Source: Bin87 sp965262485 (GTDB taxonomy: Bacteria > Chloroflexota > Dehalococcoidia > Lucifugimonadales > UBA3495). Taken from it: a DNA stretch of 64,000 nucleotides. The translations under genes and the position numbers were made by a program. The stretch lies in assembly GCA_965262485.1 (NCBI GenBank), contig OZ253540.1, forward strand, positions 3,038,001 through 3,102,000, read 5' to 3'. Below the pieces are notes generated by a model. The model searched no databases. It had not been told where the DNA came from and saw only the letters and a list, made by a program, of their open reading frames with translations. Numbering within the stretch: position 1 is the first letter of the stretch; each line of letters opens with the position of its first letter. Shown piece after piece: positions 32,259-42,491 of the stretch.

Positions 32259-32876
32259 GGTGGGCAATCTCCAGGTTGGGTTGGGGTTCAGGCAACGGCC
32301 AACCCTGCCGGTTGGCACACCGCATTTCTACGGCCTCCGCAGCCGCCAATCGGGGAATTACTTTGTATTTTCCAACGGTTGAGGAGTGTGCTGAATATAG
32401 CACACACTCCACGTAGGATTGCCAATTGAATAGGCGTTCGTTTCCACGGGTTGCCACTGCATGGAACCCGCCGGTCGGCGGCGGTATTACGTCACCGTTG
32501 CGCCAGAATCGGAGCAGCGAAATCGCCTCGTACTCGATGCGGGGGTTGGCAATCTCGTCGCTGAAACCGTCGCCATTGCTGCAACGGGATTGCCACGTGG
32601 TTCGACAGGCTCACCATGAGCGGCGACGCTCCTCGCAATGGCAGGTGGGCGATTGTCACCCTCACCCCCGTATCAAGTACGGGGCAGGCTCCAACCCTCT
32701 CCCATCAAGGGAGAGGGGGAAGGGACGGGATTGCCGCTCTGCGCTCGCAATGGCAGCAGGCCGGGACTGGAGTGTCGCAATTTTCTCAAAGACTGCGGAG
32801 AATACGGGGCGGCAATGATTGTGCTACCATTTCGAGCAGGGAAGGCGAGTTGGTCAAGGTAAGATAAGGGGACAAA
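32259..32876. other. repeat-filled intergenic region
   Basis: No gene in 618 bp. A hairpin GTGTGCT...AGCACAC (32386-32405) lies in the likely promoter/leader of the large minus-strand gene. The rest is a mosaic of families A, D and C (about 32514-32725), then family A again to about 32760. The DUF1232 ribosome site (AAGGGGAC) closes it. Confidence 0.6.
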
Positions 32877-33260
32877 ATGTTCAGGTTGATTCTGCCAATA
32901 CTAATGATGTTCCCTCAGTTGGGGCCGCGCGCCGTCACGTTCGGGCGCGCCCTGTACCGGCTGCATTTCGACACCCGGGTGAATCGGTTTATCAAGCTTT
33001 TGATACCGCTGGCGTTGGTTTATTTCGTAATTCCCATCGACTTGATTCGTGACTTCCTGCCTCTCCCGTATGGGCTGGCTCGTTACGACGACGTCATCAT
33101 ATTGTTCATCGCGGTGTGGCTGTTCTGGAACCTGTGCCCCAAGCCGGTAGTACGGGAACACATGGGCGACCCGCCGGGGCCGCGGCCCGAGGATCGTGAC
33201 CCCGACAGCGTGGTGGATGGACAGGCTCGCCCGCCCGGCAGTTCCGACGACGCGGACTGA
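32877..33260 (+). CDS. DUF1232 (YkvA-like) membrane protein
   Basis: A 127-residue protein with the DUF1232 signature 'YFVIPIDLIRDFLPLPYGLA' followed by 'RYDDVIILFIAVWLFW'. That gives one or two membrane helices around residues 40-85. The C-terminal tail is hydrophilic and Pro/Asp-rich (PPGPRPEDRDPDSVVDG). Function of the family is poorly known. The start follows AAGGGGAC. It lies 56 bp before hemW and is probably co-transcribed with it. Confidence 0.82.
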   Translation: MFRLILPILMMFPQLGPRAVTFGRALYRLHFDTRVNRFIKLLIPLALVYFVIPIDLIRDFLPLPYGLARYDDVIILFIAVWLFWNLCPKPVVREHMGDPPGPRPEDRDPDSVVDGQARPPGSSDDAD

Positions 33261-33316
33261 TGGCGCCGGCCGCCGGACCGGCCGGGTTGCGTCGGGGCTG
33301 CGGCACGAGTTGACCC

Positions 33317-34567
33317 GTGGCCGCTGAAAGCAAACGCCCGCCGGGGATGCCGCCGTCAACGAACCGCGCCGGTGACGGCATTTCCCTCTACGTGCACGTC
33401 CCCTTCTGTCTGAGCAAGTGTCCGTACTGCGATTTCAACACCTACCAGGGGATTGAGTCGCAGTTTGGCGACTACCTGAGCGCCGTGGTGGCGGAGATGA
33501 CGGGCTGGTCGCACGCGCTGGGCCGTCCTGCCGTCAACACGGTTTTCCTGGGCGGCGGCACTCCGTCCTACCTGCCCGACGGCGACGTGGGGCGCATCCT
33601 GGAGGCCATCGCCGCCAACTACGGGGTAGGCGGCGACGCCGAGATTACCGCCGAATGCAATCCCAACGACCTGACCGCCCAACGGTGCGCCGATTTGAGA
33701 GCGGCGGGGATCAATCGCATCAGCATCGGCGTGCAGAGCATGGACAACGGGTTGCTGGCAATGCTGGGCCGGCGACACGATGCGGCTGAGGCTGCGGACG
33801 CGTTGGAGAAATGCCGTCGCGCCGGGTTCGACAACGTGAACCTGGACCTGATGTACGGTTTGCCTCAGCAGTCGTTGGCACAATGGCGGGACACAGTGGA
33901 GCGGACGGTGGCGCTGGAGCCGGAGCATCTGTCGCTGTACGCGTTGACGCTGGAGGAAGGCACTCCGTTGCGCCGATGGGTGGCGGACGGTCGGCTGCCG
34001 GAGCCGGACCCGGACCTGGCGGCGGATATGTACGATCTGGCCCGCGCTGAACTGGCAGCAGCCGGGTATCAGCATTACGAGATCAGCAACTGGTCGCGGG
34101 CGGGTCGGGAGTCGGTGCACAACCTGGCCTACTGGCTGAATCTGGAGTGGCTGGGCGTTGGGCCGGGGGCTCACTCATCGCTGGGTCGGTGCCGGTTCTG
34201 GACGGTGCGTTCGCCCCGGGAGTATGCGAAACGGGCGGAAGAATGGGCGCGGCAGGCGGAGGCCGGAGGGCGCTGGCCGGTGGTGTCGTCGGACGGCATC
34301 CGGGCGGTGCCGACGGTGGACGACCTGGAGGTTATCGACGGGGACACGTCGGCGGCGGAAACGATGTTCCTGGGACTGCGGCTGCTGGACGGGATGGACT
34401 TGGCCACGGCGTCGGAGCGGGCCGGCATCGACCTGGCGTCGCGATACGAACGCGAGCTGGCGGAGCTGACGGCCGAGGGGTTGCTGGTGTGGGAGAAGGA
34501 CGGCCGGCTGCGGCTGGCGGAGGAGGCGTATCTGGTAGCCAACCAGGTGTTTACGCGGTTTTTGTAG
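33317..34567 (+). CDS. hemW: HemW-type radical SAM protein
   Basis: A 416-residue protein of the HemW family (heme chaperone, formerly annotated as oxygen-independent coproporphyrinogen III oxidase). The cluster motif is 'CLSKCPYC' (CX3CX2C) after 'SLYVHVPF', and 'TVFLGGGTPSYL' is the SAM-binding GGGTP motif. 'ISIGVQSMDNGLLAMLGR', 'NVNLDLMYGLPQQS' and 'HYEISNWSRAG' follow. The C-terminal HemW domain is complete ('FLGLRLLDGMDL'). True coproporphyrinogen oxidases have extra N-terminal features absent here. I use GTG at 33317; a Met 10 codons later is possible. Confidence 0.9.
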   Translation: MAAESKRPPGMPPSTNRAGDGISLYVHVPFCLSKCPYCDFNTYQGIESQFGDYLSAVVAEMTGWSHALGRPAVNTVFLGGGTPSYLPDGDVGRILEAIAANYGVGGDAEITAECNPNDLTAQRCADLRAAGINRISIGVQSMDNGLLAMLGRRHDAAEAADALEKCRRAGFDNVNLDLMYGLPQQSLAQWRDTVERTVALEPEHLSLYALTLEEGTPLRRWVADGRLPEPDPDLAADMYDLARAELAAAGYQHYEISNWSRAGRESVHNLAYWLNLEWLGVGPGAHSSLGRCRFWTVRSPREYAKRAEEWARQAEAGGRWPVVSSDGIRAVPTVDDLEVIDGDTSAAETMFLGLRLLDGMDLATASERAGIDLASRYERELAELTAEGLLVWEKDGRLRLAEEAYLVANQVFTRFL

Positions 34568-34614
34568 AAAAGCCAGGGCGTAGGTTGGATTTCACCGCAA
34601 ATTGGCTACGACTG

Positions 34615-34857
34615 ATGAAAGACCTGCTGGTGGAGCTACCCAGCAGGTTAAAAATCATCGTCGTGCTGGGGTTTTTCATTCTGGGCGTGATGATAGCCCT
34701 CATTCATATCAGAGGCCAAATTATCGGCAAGGCGGCTACTATATTAACTCCTCACCTGGTGACGGGTTTGGATGCCGCTCTTATTGTATTTTTGCTGCTT
34801 TTGGTGTTACTCATCGTTGTTGCTGTGTCCTACGCCATTTCGTACCGCGAGAGATGA
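34615..34857 (+). CDS. small two-helix membrane protein
   Basis: An 80-residue protein starting at 34615 ('MKDLLVELPSRLK'). Membrane segments are IIVVLGFFILGVMIALIHI and ALIVFLLLLVLLIVVAVSYA. It is AT-richer than hemW, from which it is separated by 47 bp. Its last 47 bases overlap the 3' end of the convergent membrane gene. Function is unknown. Confidence 0.55.
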   Translation: MKDLLVELPSRLKIIVVLGFFILGVMIALIHIRGQIIGKAATILTPHLVTGLDAALIVFLLLLVLLIVVAVSYAISYRER

Positions 34858-35182
34858 TTATCCCCCGGATAAGGGTAGAGATCATCATCAAGGCGACAAT
34901 TACCCACGCGAGTATAGCTATATCCAATACGATGATGCCGGCTAGAATTAGGAGGAGACTCTGCTGCTCCGTTAGGTAAAAGCCAATCAATATCAGCGAT
35001 AATCCGACCGCAGCGACAGCGCCAATAGAGAACAGCGCAAGGTTCGACCAGTTGTTACGATCAGAATTCGATTGGAACTCTCGCATATCGGACGGCGGCA
35101 TTCCAGTGGATAGCGCCCCTGTAGAATTGCCCGGCAGCGCGTCCGCTTCGATTGAGTTGCTTTGCACGTCAGGCGTAGTCAT
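34811..35182 (-). CDS. small membrane protein
   Basis: A 123-residue protein. About 45 hydrophilic N-terminal residues precede two membrane segments (LALFSIGAVAAVGLSLILIG and LLLILAGIIVLDIAILAWVI). The C-terminus is basic (SRGTKWRRTQQQR). The start at 35182 follows GAGGTAGG. The 3' ends of this gene and the plus-strand gene overlap. Function is unknown; both members of this convergent pair are similar in layout. Confidence 0.6.
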   Translation of the reverse strand: MTTPDVQSNSIEADALPGNSTGALSTGMPPSDMREFQSNSDRNNWSNLALFSIGAVAAVGLSLILIGFYLTEQQSLLLILAGIIVLDIAILAWVIVALMMISTLIRGIIISRGTKWRRTQQQR

Positions 35183-35331
35183 ATTGCCTACCTCGCAAGT
35201 TCATCTTACCATTCGGCCAATCCGACTGACAAACGCAGCCCGGTTGGGCCTCACCCCGCCTATGCTAAACTGCCGGCGGGCCACTGACCGGCCCCCACCG
35301 TTCACCGCAGACTCGCCACGGAGGTCCTACT

Positions 35332-36558
35332 ATGGCGGTACAGCCTTACACCATTAGCGTTTCGGACGAGGCGCTGGAAGATTTGCAGCATCGGCTGGCC
35401 CACGTGCGCTGGCCCGACGAAATACCGGGCGCCGAGTGGGATTACGGGTCGAATCTCGATTACATCCAGGAGCTGGTTGCCTACTGGCGAGATGGTTTTG
35501 ACTGGCGAAAAGCGGAGGCCGGCCTGAACGCCTTTCCCAATTTCTACACGACCATCGACGGGCAGGGCATCCACTTCATCCACGCCCAGGGCAAAGGCCC
35601 CAATCCCATGCCCATCGTGGTTACCCACGGGTGGCCGGGCACCATCTACGAGATGCACAAGATCATCCCGATGCTGACCGATCCGGCGAGCCACGGCGGC
35701 AATCCGGAGGACTCTTTTGACGTGGTGGTTCCGTCGATGCCCGGCTACGGTTTCAGCGCGCAGACCCGCGAGCGGGGAGTCAACACGCGGAAGATCGCCG
35801 AGCTGTGGGACAAGCTGATGGCCGACGAACTGGGTTACCAGCGATACGCCGCTCAGGGCGGGGACTGGGGCGCCGGCGTTACCGCCCGCCTGGGCTTTCA
35901 CCACGCCAACCACGTCCTGGGTCTGCACACGACATCGGTGACGCAGGCCATTCCGTATCAGGGCGGCAGTCTGGAAGGGCTGGGGACTCGCGAGCGGCTG
36001 GAGCAGGTGATCGGCACGACCCAGGGCGGCTACCGCCGGGACTGGACGGCCACCCTGTCTGACGACGAGATCAACATGATCGACCAGCGAGTGGCATGGC
36101 AGGGCGCCGAGGGTGGTTACGCTCACATTCAGGGTACGAAACCGCAGACGCTGGCCTACGGACTGAACGACTCACCGGTGGGGCTGTGCGCCTGGATCGT
36201 GGAGAAGTACCGCACGTGGAGCGACTGCAACGGGGATGTTGAAAGCGTTTACACGAAAGACGATTTGCTGACCACGGTGATGATTTACTGGGTTACCCAG
36301 ACGATCAATTCCAGCACGCGATTGTATTACGAAAACAGCCGGACGCCGTGGTACTTTGGCCCCGACGACCGGATCGACGTGCCCTGCGGCATCGCCGTGT
36401 TTCCCAGGGAGTTGTCGACACCACCGAGGTCGTGGGCGGAACGCACCTATAACATTCAGCGCTGGACCGAGATGGACAGCGGGGGACACTTCGCCGCGCT
36501 GGAGAAGCCCGCCGAACTGGTGGCCGATATTCGGGAGTTTTTCCGCGCACTGAGGTAG
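35332..36558 (+). CDS. epoxide hydrolase (alpha/beta hydrolase with EHN domain)
   Basis: A 408-residue alpha/beta hydrolase with the N-terminal epoxide-hydrolase domain ('ALEDLQHRLAHVRWPDEI'). It has the oxyanion motif 'VVTHGWPGTIYEM' (HGWPG), the nucleophile Asp in 'YAAQGGDWGAGVTARLG', and the catalytic His in 'MDSGGHFAALEKPAELVADI'. The pattern fits microsomal-type or juvenile-hormone-type epoxide hydrolases that open epoxides to diols. The substrate is unknown. A TATGCTAAACT at about 35262 is a candidate promoter element. The gene lies just upstream of the restriction enzyme gene. Confidence 0.9.
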   Translation: MAVQPYTISVSDEALEDLQHRLAHVRWPDEIPGAEWDYGSNLDYIQELVAYWRDGFDWRKAEAGLNAFPNFYTTIDGQGIHFIHAQGKGPNPMPIVVTHGWPGTIYEMHKIIPMLTDPASHGGNPEDSFDVVVPSMPGYGFSAQTRERGVNTRKIAELWDKLMADELGYQRYAAQGGDWGAGVTARLGFHHANHVLGLHTTSVTQAIPYQGGSLEGLGTRERLEQVIGTTQGGYRRDWTATLSDDEINMIDQRVAWQGAEGGYAHIQGTKPQTLAYGLNDSPVGLCAWIVEKYRTWSDCNGDVESVYTKDDLLTTVMIYWVTQTINSSTRLYYENSRTPWYFGPDDRIDVPCGIAVFPRELSTPPRSWAERTYNIQRWTEMDSGGHFAALEKPAELVADIREFFRALR

Positions 36559-36580
36559 GCAAGGGATGTAATACCGTTGG

Positions 36581-39500
36581 ATGGAACCTATGAAGAATGC
36601 AAACGCACCAGCCGTCATCGAAAACGCCATCGCCACGGTGGCCGCCGCGAGCCGCGAACAGACGGGCGGGAAATGGCTGGAAAACCTGACCGTCGATGCA
36701 GGACCCCACATCAAGGAATGGGACATCGGCCAGTGCTGGCCCTGGGCTGAATGGCCGGAACGGGAAGATCATTTCCCCGGCACGACGAATCAGGATGTGG
36801 GCATTGACTGCGTGGCCGTCCGCCGCAGCGACGGTGAGCACATCGCCATCCAGTGCAAATCGCGCCAACTCGACGAGTACGGTCACGGCGACCCCATCAA
36901 CAAGGAGGAGTTCGACAGCTTTGCCAGTGCGTCGGCCGGCGATTTCTGGTCCGAACGCTGGATCGTCACCAACGGCGACAACCCTCTGGGCAACAACGTC
37001 AAACAGACCCTGGCGATGACCAGCAAACCAGTCAAGATGGTCAATATCGCTAACGACCTGCTACAACAGCAAGCCACGTTCACTCACGAGGAATGCCCAC
37101 ACTGCGAGCCCAATCCTGACGGCGAGGAGCGCCAGCAAACCAAAACCTGTATGCAGACCGAGGCCATCGCCGAAAGCGTACGCATCCTCAGGGAGCAGGA
37201 ACAATCGTCAAGCGGTGGCCTGCCCGTGGGCCAAGCCCGCGGCAAAATCATCCTGCCCTGCGGAACCGGCAAGACGCGAATCTCGCTACGCATCGTCGAG
37301 GAACTGACGCCGCCGGGTGAGCTGTCCATCGTCTTATGTCCGTCAATCGCTCTGGTCGCCCAGATCAGGCGCGAGTACCTCCAGCACGCGGAAACTGACA
37401 TCCGGGCGCTGGCCGTATGCTCCGACGAAACCGCCGGCTACGACCCCAGGAAGGAAAGCTCACGGAACACTGCCGCCGACCCTACACTGGACAACAGCAA
37501 CGTCAGCGCGTCCGAAGTGAAGGGCATGGTCACCACCAACCCGACCGCAATCGCTCAGTGGATGCGCGACGCGCAAGGCGCCGACCGGGTAAACGTCATC
37601 TTCGGCACCTACCAGAGTGGCCACCGGATTGCCGAGGCGCTGAGTGAAACCGGGGTAACGGCCAAGGTCCTCATCGCCGACGAAGCGCACCGCACCGCCG
37701 GACTGCGCCGCAAGCGCAATGCCGGAAACGGAACCCTCTCTGAGGACGAGCGACGTATCCGCGACTTCACGCTGTGCCACGACAACGACGGCTTCCCGGC
37801 GACCTACCGCGTCTATCAAACGGCCACGCCCCGCATCTACGACACCAGCAAGGTGAACCGGGACCAGCCCAGTGACTGGATCGTCCGCACCATGGACGAC
37901 GAAACCGTTTTCGGAGTAGAGCTGTACCGCAAGAGCTACGTGGAAGCCGTCAGGAATAAATGGCTCTCCGACTACCGCATCATCGCCGTGGGAGTCGCCG
38001 GCCCCGATGCCCACAACATTGCCAACCAACTTGCCGGACAAACCGCAAGCAGGGGGCGCAACGCTCTGACCACCACCCACTTCCTCCGCGGGCTGGCCTT
38101 CGCGCTGGCCATGGGCGGCGCAACGCAGAACCGTGAAAACGGCAACGTGCCCATCAAGTCCTGCATTGCCTTTATGAACACCGTGGACAAGTCCAGGAAC
38201 ATGGCGCATGACCTCCAGATCCCTATGGTAAGGCAGTGGGTCCAGGACTGGCTGAACGACAACAACCGGGAAGGGCAAACCGCCGCCGACTATACCCTGG
38301 AGCATCTGGACGCTGCCAGCAACGTCACGGCAAGGGATAACGCCAAACGACGGCTGGCCGATTCCAGCGAATCCAACCCCCACGGCATCATCAACGTCGG
38401 CATCTTCGGGGAGGGCACCGACGCGCCCTCCCTCAGCGCCGTCGCCTTCCTGGAGGCCAGGCGAAGCCCCATCGACGTAATTCAGGCCGTAGGCCGGGCC
38501 ATGCGCACCGTGCCGGGCAAAGAAATGGGGTACATCATCTGCCCCATCGTGATTCCGCCCACCGCGGACCCTGAAACTTGGCTCAGCGACAGCGACATGT
38601 CAGAAGGGTGGCAGGAACTGGGGCAGATACTCCTCGCCCTGCGCGCCCACGACCAGCGTATTGAGGAAAACCTGGCCGACCTGCTGCAACTGTACATCCC
38701 GAAACCGCCGCCGGTGCAGCGCACCATCGTGGCCGTGGCCAGCCGCGAGGAAAAACGCATCCAGTACCGGGAGCACGAAGGTGCGCCTGGGGAAGCTCAG
38801 GAGGCCGTGGAACGGGTACTGTCAGGAAAAAGCACGCTGGGACAGGAATTCCGCCCCATCTCGGAAACGGAGGCCATAGCGCCGCCAGCGGCAAACGAGG
38901 TTGTAGTTGTCAATGCCGAAGAGGGTAGCAACCCCCAGTACGGCGAGACCGCGAGGGGATCTGCACAGGAACTGCGTCACATCGGTGACGCAAAGCCAGC
39001 GGCATTGCACCCGAGCGAGGCCACGCAGATCATCACCGGCAAGAAAAACGACGACGGCAGCAATGAGCTCCGCATGGACACTGTCGCTCGAACCAAACCG
39101 GCTCCGGATGGCACACGAGGCCAAGTGGACATCAAGAAGTCCAAGGCCAAAGCCAAGGACATGATTAACAAGGGTACGGGCGTGCGCGTCACCCGGAGCG
39201 CAAAGCCTCGCCGAACTCGCGAAGAAATAGCCGAGGCGTCTGCTCAACGGATGCTCCTGCTCAGCGGACTGGAAGACCACGGCAACGCCATCAAAATGAA
39301 TTTGCTCGCCAAGTCCGGCCTGGTTGACAACCGTGTCGTCAGGGACTTGAACATCCTGGAATCCAGCATCAAGGAAGCCGCCCATCACATGAGGAATGAC
39401 GGCCTCCAGCCGGCGCTGGATAAGCATTTCGGGTTGGACAACTTGAAGGACCAGGAACGGAACGGCCAAGCCGACGGCTGCACCATCGCTGCCCTGCTGA

Positions 39501-42013
39501 TGATGAACGCCGCCATGCTTCACCAGCGGATCGCCAACGGCGGCTGGCTGTCCGGCGTCGCCGACCTGGCCGCCGTCAAGAACGCAACCAACGTGGTCAA
39601 CATGACCCAGCGCCAATGGAACGCCATCATGCGCCACGACTTTCGCCCCGTGCTGGAACCGGCGGTAAAGGCCGTCGAAGCCGTTGAAGACACTGGCAAG
39701 CTGGCCGGACTGGAACGGGCCCTGCGCCACATCGCGGCGGAAGCGGAACGCATCGCGGAAACCTACGCCGACATGGGCGCGGATCACGCCGGGCCGTTGT
39801 TCAATAAGGTCATGGGGAACCAGGCCAGCGACGGCGCGTTTTTCACCAGGCCGGTGGCAGCGTCCATCGCGGCCCGCCTCACGCTGGATGTTTGCGGCGA
39901 CGTGGACTGGACCGACCCCGAAGTTTGGAGAGACCACAAGACCGTTGACCTGGCCTGCGGCAGCGGCACCCTGCTGGCGGCCATGCTCACCGACATGAAA
40001 CGCCGCGCCCGTGAGCAGGGCGCCAGCGAGACGCAAATCGCTGAGTTGCAAAAGCTGGCGGTGGAGGAAACCATCAAGGGGCTGGACATCAACCCGGTGT
40101 CTCTACAGCTGGCCGCGTCGCAGCTCACCGCCGGCAATCAGGAAATCCGCTACCGCCAGATGGGCCTGCACCTGATGCCCTATGGCCCGCAAGCCGACAA
40201 CCCGGCGCGGGTGTCCGTAGGGACTCTGGAACTGCTGGGGCAGAAGGCGATTGTTCCCAGGAACAGCGAACTGAACCTGACCGACGACAAAATCGGCTCT
40301 CAAATCGTCTGGAACCAGCCCGACGACGCCGAACTGGAAGACGCCGTTGACGCGGCCAAAGACGCCCGCATCGTAATAATGAACGCGCCGTTCACACGAC
40401 GGGCTAAGATGGGCGAGAAATTCCCAGAAAACACCAAGAAGGCGCTGCAAACGCGGGTCGATGCAATGGAACAATTTCTGGTCCAAAACGACCTTGCCAT
40501 TGCCAATTTAGTTGACAAGAATGCACTACGCCCACTGTTCACAGCACTGGCAGACCGATGCACCACGCAGGAACGGGGCATAGTTGCCATGATCGCTCCC
40601 TTAGCGGCGCTTTGCGGCACATCCGGGCTTCAAGAGCGCAAGGTGCTGGCGCAAAGATTCCACATTCATACCGTGCTTACTTGCCACCAACCGGGGCAGA
40701 CGAACCTGAGCCAAAACACCAGCATCAACGAGAGCATCATCATTTCCAAAAGGCACGAAGGCATAAAACCGCCCACTCGGTTCATCAACCTAGACAGATT
40801 ACCGACCGACGACGCCGAAGTCGCAGACCTGCACGAATGTCTCACAGACTGCGTTGAAGGCTCAATCGCTAACGGATGGGGCGAAGTGTCTCGCTGGCCG
40901 ACCATCCGTATAGAGGAGGGCGACTGGTCCGCCGCCATCTGGCGTTCGCCAGAGCTGGCCGAGGCGTCCACCCACTATGCCAGCCACGAAGACCTGTCGA
41001 CCATGAAACAATCCGGTGTGTCAACACATCAGACAGGTCGGGAGCTGACAGACTCACATGAACGGACAATATCCAACATCCCTGGAAGCCTAACCATACT
41101 GTCATCATCAGGAAAAGGCGGACAAGACCGCATAAAAGCCAATCCTGACGAATACTGGGCGCCTAAGAATCCAGACGAATCAGTGCGCCAAGCTAACGGC
41201 GGAACATACCCGGAATCCGACAAAATCTTGACCAAAGCGGGATACCTCCTGGTACCCTTCCGTCAACGCAACAACACAGCGCGTCTCACCGCAGTCGCAA
41301 GCGACGAAAAGCTAGTGGGCACCGGCTGGATGCCTGCCCCCGGCCTATCGCCCGAAGCATCCAAGGCGATTGCCGTGTTTATGAACTCAACACCCGGACG
41401 CATACAACTGATGCGAAACACTGGTATGACACTTGACTACCCCACCTACCCGCCAGCGGCATACGCCAACATCCGCATCCCGAATATCAAGGACACCCGC
41501 ATCCGCCAAATCCTGGCCGACTGCTGGGAGCGCACCAGGGACATGGAAGTGCCGCAGTTCCGCGACGGCGAGTGCAAAGTGCGCCGCCTGTGGGACGAAG
41601 CCGTCGCCGAGGCGATGGATTGGGATGCCCAAGAGCTGGCCCGCCGGCGCGAACTGCTCAACAACGAGCCTCACGTTCGCGGCCTCGGCTACAACCAGTA
41701 CGCCGACGAAGCGGACGTCAAACCTGCCGACCGCGAACGCTTCCAAGAACTGGCCGACCGATGGGAGAATGAAACAGTATTCTTGTCGAACTCGGACCGG
41801 GCAGCTGAACACCCCGCCCACCAGGAAATCGTCAGCATGGGCCAAACGGCAGTGCCCCTGATTCTGGAAAGAATGCAGTTGCAGGGTGGTCACTGGTTCC
41901 ACGCGTTATACGACATCACTGACGAAAACCCCGTGAAACCGGCTGACCGCGGCAACGTTGGAGCAATGCAGGCAGCCTGGCTCGAGTGGGGCGAGGGGAA
42001 TGGATACGCCTAG
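36581..42013 (+). CDS. single-polypeptide restriction-modification enzyme (type ISP-like)
   Basis: A 1,810-residue protein joining all activities of a restriction system. An Mrr-like nuclease comes first: 'QDVGIDCVAVRRSDGEHIAI' then 'QCKSR' (residues 70-92). Then an SF2 helicase/translocase: 'LPCGTGKTRISL' (about 226), 'VLIADEAHRTAG' (about 365), 'YQTATPRIY', 'IQAVGRAMRTV' (about 637). Then a gamma-type N6-adenine methylase: 'TVDLACGSGTLLAAML' (about 1122) and motif IV 'IVIMNAPFTRR' (about 1266, NAPF for the usual NPPF/Y). The last 450 residues should be target recognition. The order matches type ISP enzymes such as LlaGI. No frameshift is seen. It may form a unit with the overlapping DUF7689-like gene. 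Confidence 0.85.
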   Translation: MEPMKNANAPAVIENAIATVAAASREQTGGKWLENLTVDAGPHIKEWDIGQCWPWAEWPEREDHFPGTTNQDVGIDCVAVRRSDGEHIAIQCKSRQLDEYGHGDPINKEEFDSFASASAGDFWSERWIVTNGDNPLGNNVKQTLAMTSKPVKMVNIANDLLQQQATFTHEECPHCEPNPDGEERQQTKTCMQTEAIAESVRILREQEQSSSGGLPVGQARGKIILPCGTGKTRISLRIVEELTPPGELSIVLCPSIALVAQIRREYLQHAETDIRALAVCSDETAGYDPRKESSRNTAADPTLDNSNVSASEVKGMVTTNPTAIAQWMRDAQGADRVNVIFGTYQSGHRIAEALSETGVTAKVLIADEAHRTAGLRRKRNAGNGTLSEDERRIRDFTLCHDNDGFPATYRVYQTATPRIYDTSKVNRDQPSDWIVRTMDDETVFGVELYRKSYVEAVRNKWLSDYRIIAVGVAGPDAHNIANQLAGQTASRGRNALTTTHFLRGLAFALAMGGATQNRENGNVPIKSCIAFMNTVDKSRNMAHDLQIPMVRQWVQDWLNDNNREGQTAADYTLEHLDAASNVTARDNAKRRLADSSESNPHGIINVGIFGEGTDAPSLSAVAFLEARRSPIDVIQAVGRAMRTVPGKEMGYIICPIVIPPTADPETWLSDSDMSEGWQELGQILLALRAHDQRIEENLADLLQLYIPKPPPVQRTIVAVASREEKRIQYREHEGAPGEAQEAVERVLSGKSTLGQEFRPISETEAIAPPAANEVVVVNAEEGSNPQYGETARGSAQELRHIGDAKPAALHPSEATQIITGKKNDDGSNELRMDTVARTKPAPDGTRGQVDIKKSKAKAKDMINKGTGVRVTRSAKPRRTREEIAEASAQRMLLLSGLEDHGNAIKMNLLAKSGLVDNRVVRDLNILESSIKEAAHHMRNDGLQPALDKHFGLDNLKDQERNGQADGCTIAALLMMNAAMLHQRIANGGWLSGVADLAAVKNATNVVNMTQRQWNAIMRHDFRPVLEPAVKAVEAVEDTGKLAGLERALRHIAAEAERIAETYADMGADHAGPLFNKVMGNQASDGAFFTRPVAASIAARLTLDVCGDVDWTDPEVWRDHKTVDLACGSGTLLAAMLTDMKRRAREQGASETQIAELQKLAVEETIKGLDINPVSLQLAASQLTAGNQEIRYRQMGLHLMPYGPQADNPARVSVGTLELLGQKAIVPRNSELNLTDDKIGSQIVWNQPDDAELEDAVDAAKDARIVIMNAPFTRRAKMGEKFPENTKKALQTRVDAMEQFLVQNDLAIANLVDKNALRPLFTALADRCTTQERGIVAMIAPLAALCGTSGLQERKVLAQRFHIHTVLTCHQPGQTNLSQNTSINESIIISKRHEGIKPPTRFINLDRLPTDDAEVADLHECLTDCVEGSIANGWGEVSRWPTIRIEEGDWSAAIWRSPELAEASTHYASHEDLSTMKQSGVSTHQTGRELTDSHERTISNIPGSLTILSSSGKGGQDRIKANPDEYWAPKNPDESVRQANGGTYPESDKILTKAGYLLVPFRQRNNTARLTAVASDEKLVGTGWMPAPGLSPEASKAIAVFMNSTPGRIQLMRNTGMTLDYPTYPPAAYANIRIPNIKDTRIRQILADCWERTRDMEVPQFRDGECKVRRLWDEAVAEAMDWDAQELARRRELLNNEPHVRGLGYNQYADEADVKPADRERFQELADRWENETVFLSNSDRAAEHPAHQEIVSMGQTAVPLILERMQLQGGHWFHALYDITDENPVKPADRGNVGAMQAAWLEWGEGNGYA

Positions 42014-42452
42014 ATTGGCGCAAGCGCTCATTGCGGCATTCCAAAAGCTGTCAAGCGAAGATTTCCAAATCGTAGATCAACCCTCACGACGGTACAACTG
42101 CATTGCCTACGCCGCCGGCGACACCACAGAATGGTGGTGGCCTGACGGGATAAACTACTGGCCTCCGTGGGCGACAAGGGATAACAGGATGGGAAGCCTG
42201 AAGGAAGTGTTCGCCGGACTGGGATACGACCCATGCGACGACAGTGACGCCGAAGACGGCTACCAAAAGGTCGCTCTGTACGAAGTGCAAGGTGAAGCGA
42301 AACACGCAACGGTGCAAGTGCCCAATGGACGCTGGCGCAGCAAAATGGACCACGGACCAGTGATCGAACATCGCAGCCCGGAGTCGCTTTCCGGTGGACC
42401 GTACGGCGACGCCACGACCACCATGCGAAGGGTTGTGAGCGCAAACCGCTAA
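42000..42452 (+). CDS. DUF7689-like protein coupled to the restriction gene
   Basis: A 150-residue protein starting at 42000, overlapping the 3' end of the restriction enzyme gene by 14 bp (ribosome site GAGGGGAA). It has the family pattern 'YNCIAYAAGDTTEWWWPDG', 'YWPPWATRDNRMGSLKEVF', 'GYQKVALYEVQGEAKHATVQ' and 'NGRWRSKMDHGPVIEHRSPE'. Cys and several His residues recall the layout of cysteine-peptidase-like folds, but no function is established. Translational coupling suggests that here it assists or controls the restriction enzyme. Confidence 0.7.
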   Translation: MDTPRLAQALIAAFQKLSSEDFQIVDQPSRRYNCIAYAAGDTTEWWWPDGINYWPPWATRDNRMGSLKEVFAGLGYDPCDDSDAEDGYQKVALYEVQGEAKHATVQVPNGRWRSKMDHGPVIEHRSPESLSGGPYGDATTTMRRVVSANR

Positions 42453-42491
42453 CGGCAAATCCGAGAACATCCACGGAAAAGGACACGCAAG

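Noticed and set aside
36581..42013. Frameshift or fusion artefact creating the 1,810-codon frame
   Set aside because: Nuclease, helicase and methylase motifs follow in the known type ISP order with normal spacing, so one long protein is expected.
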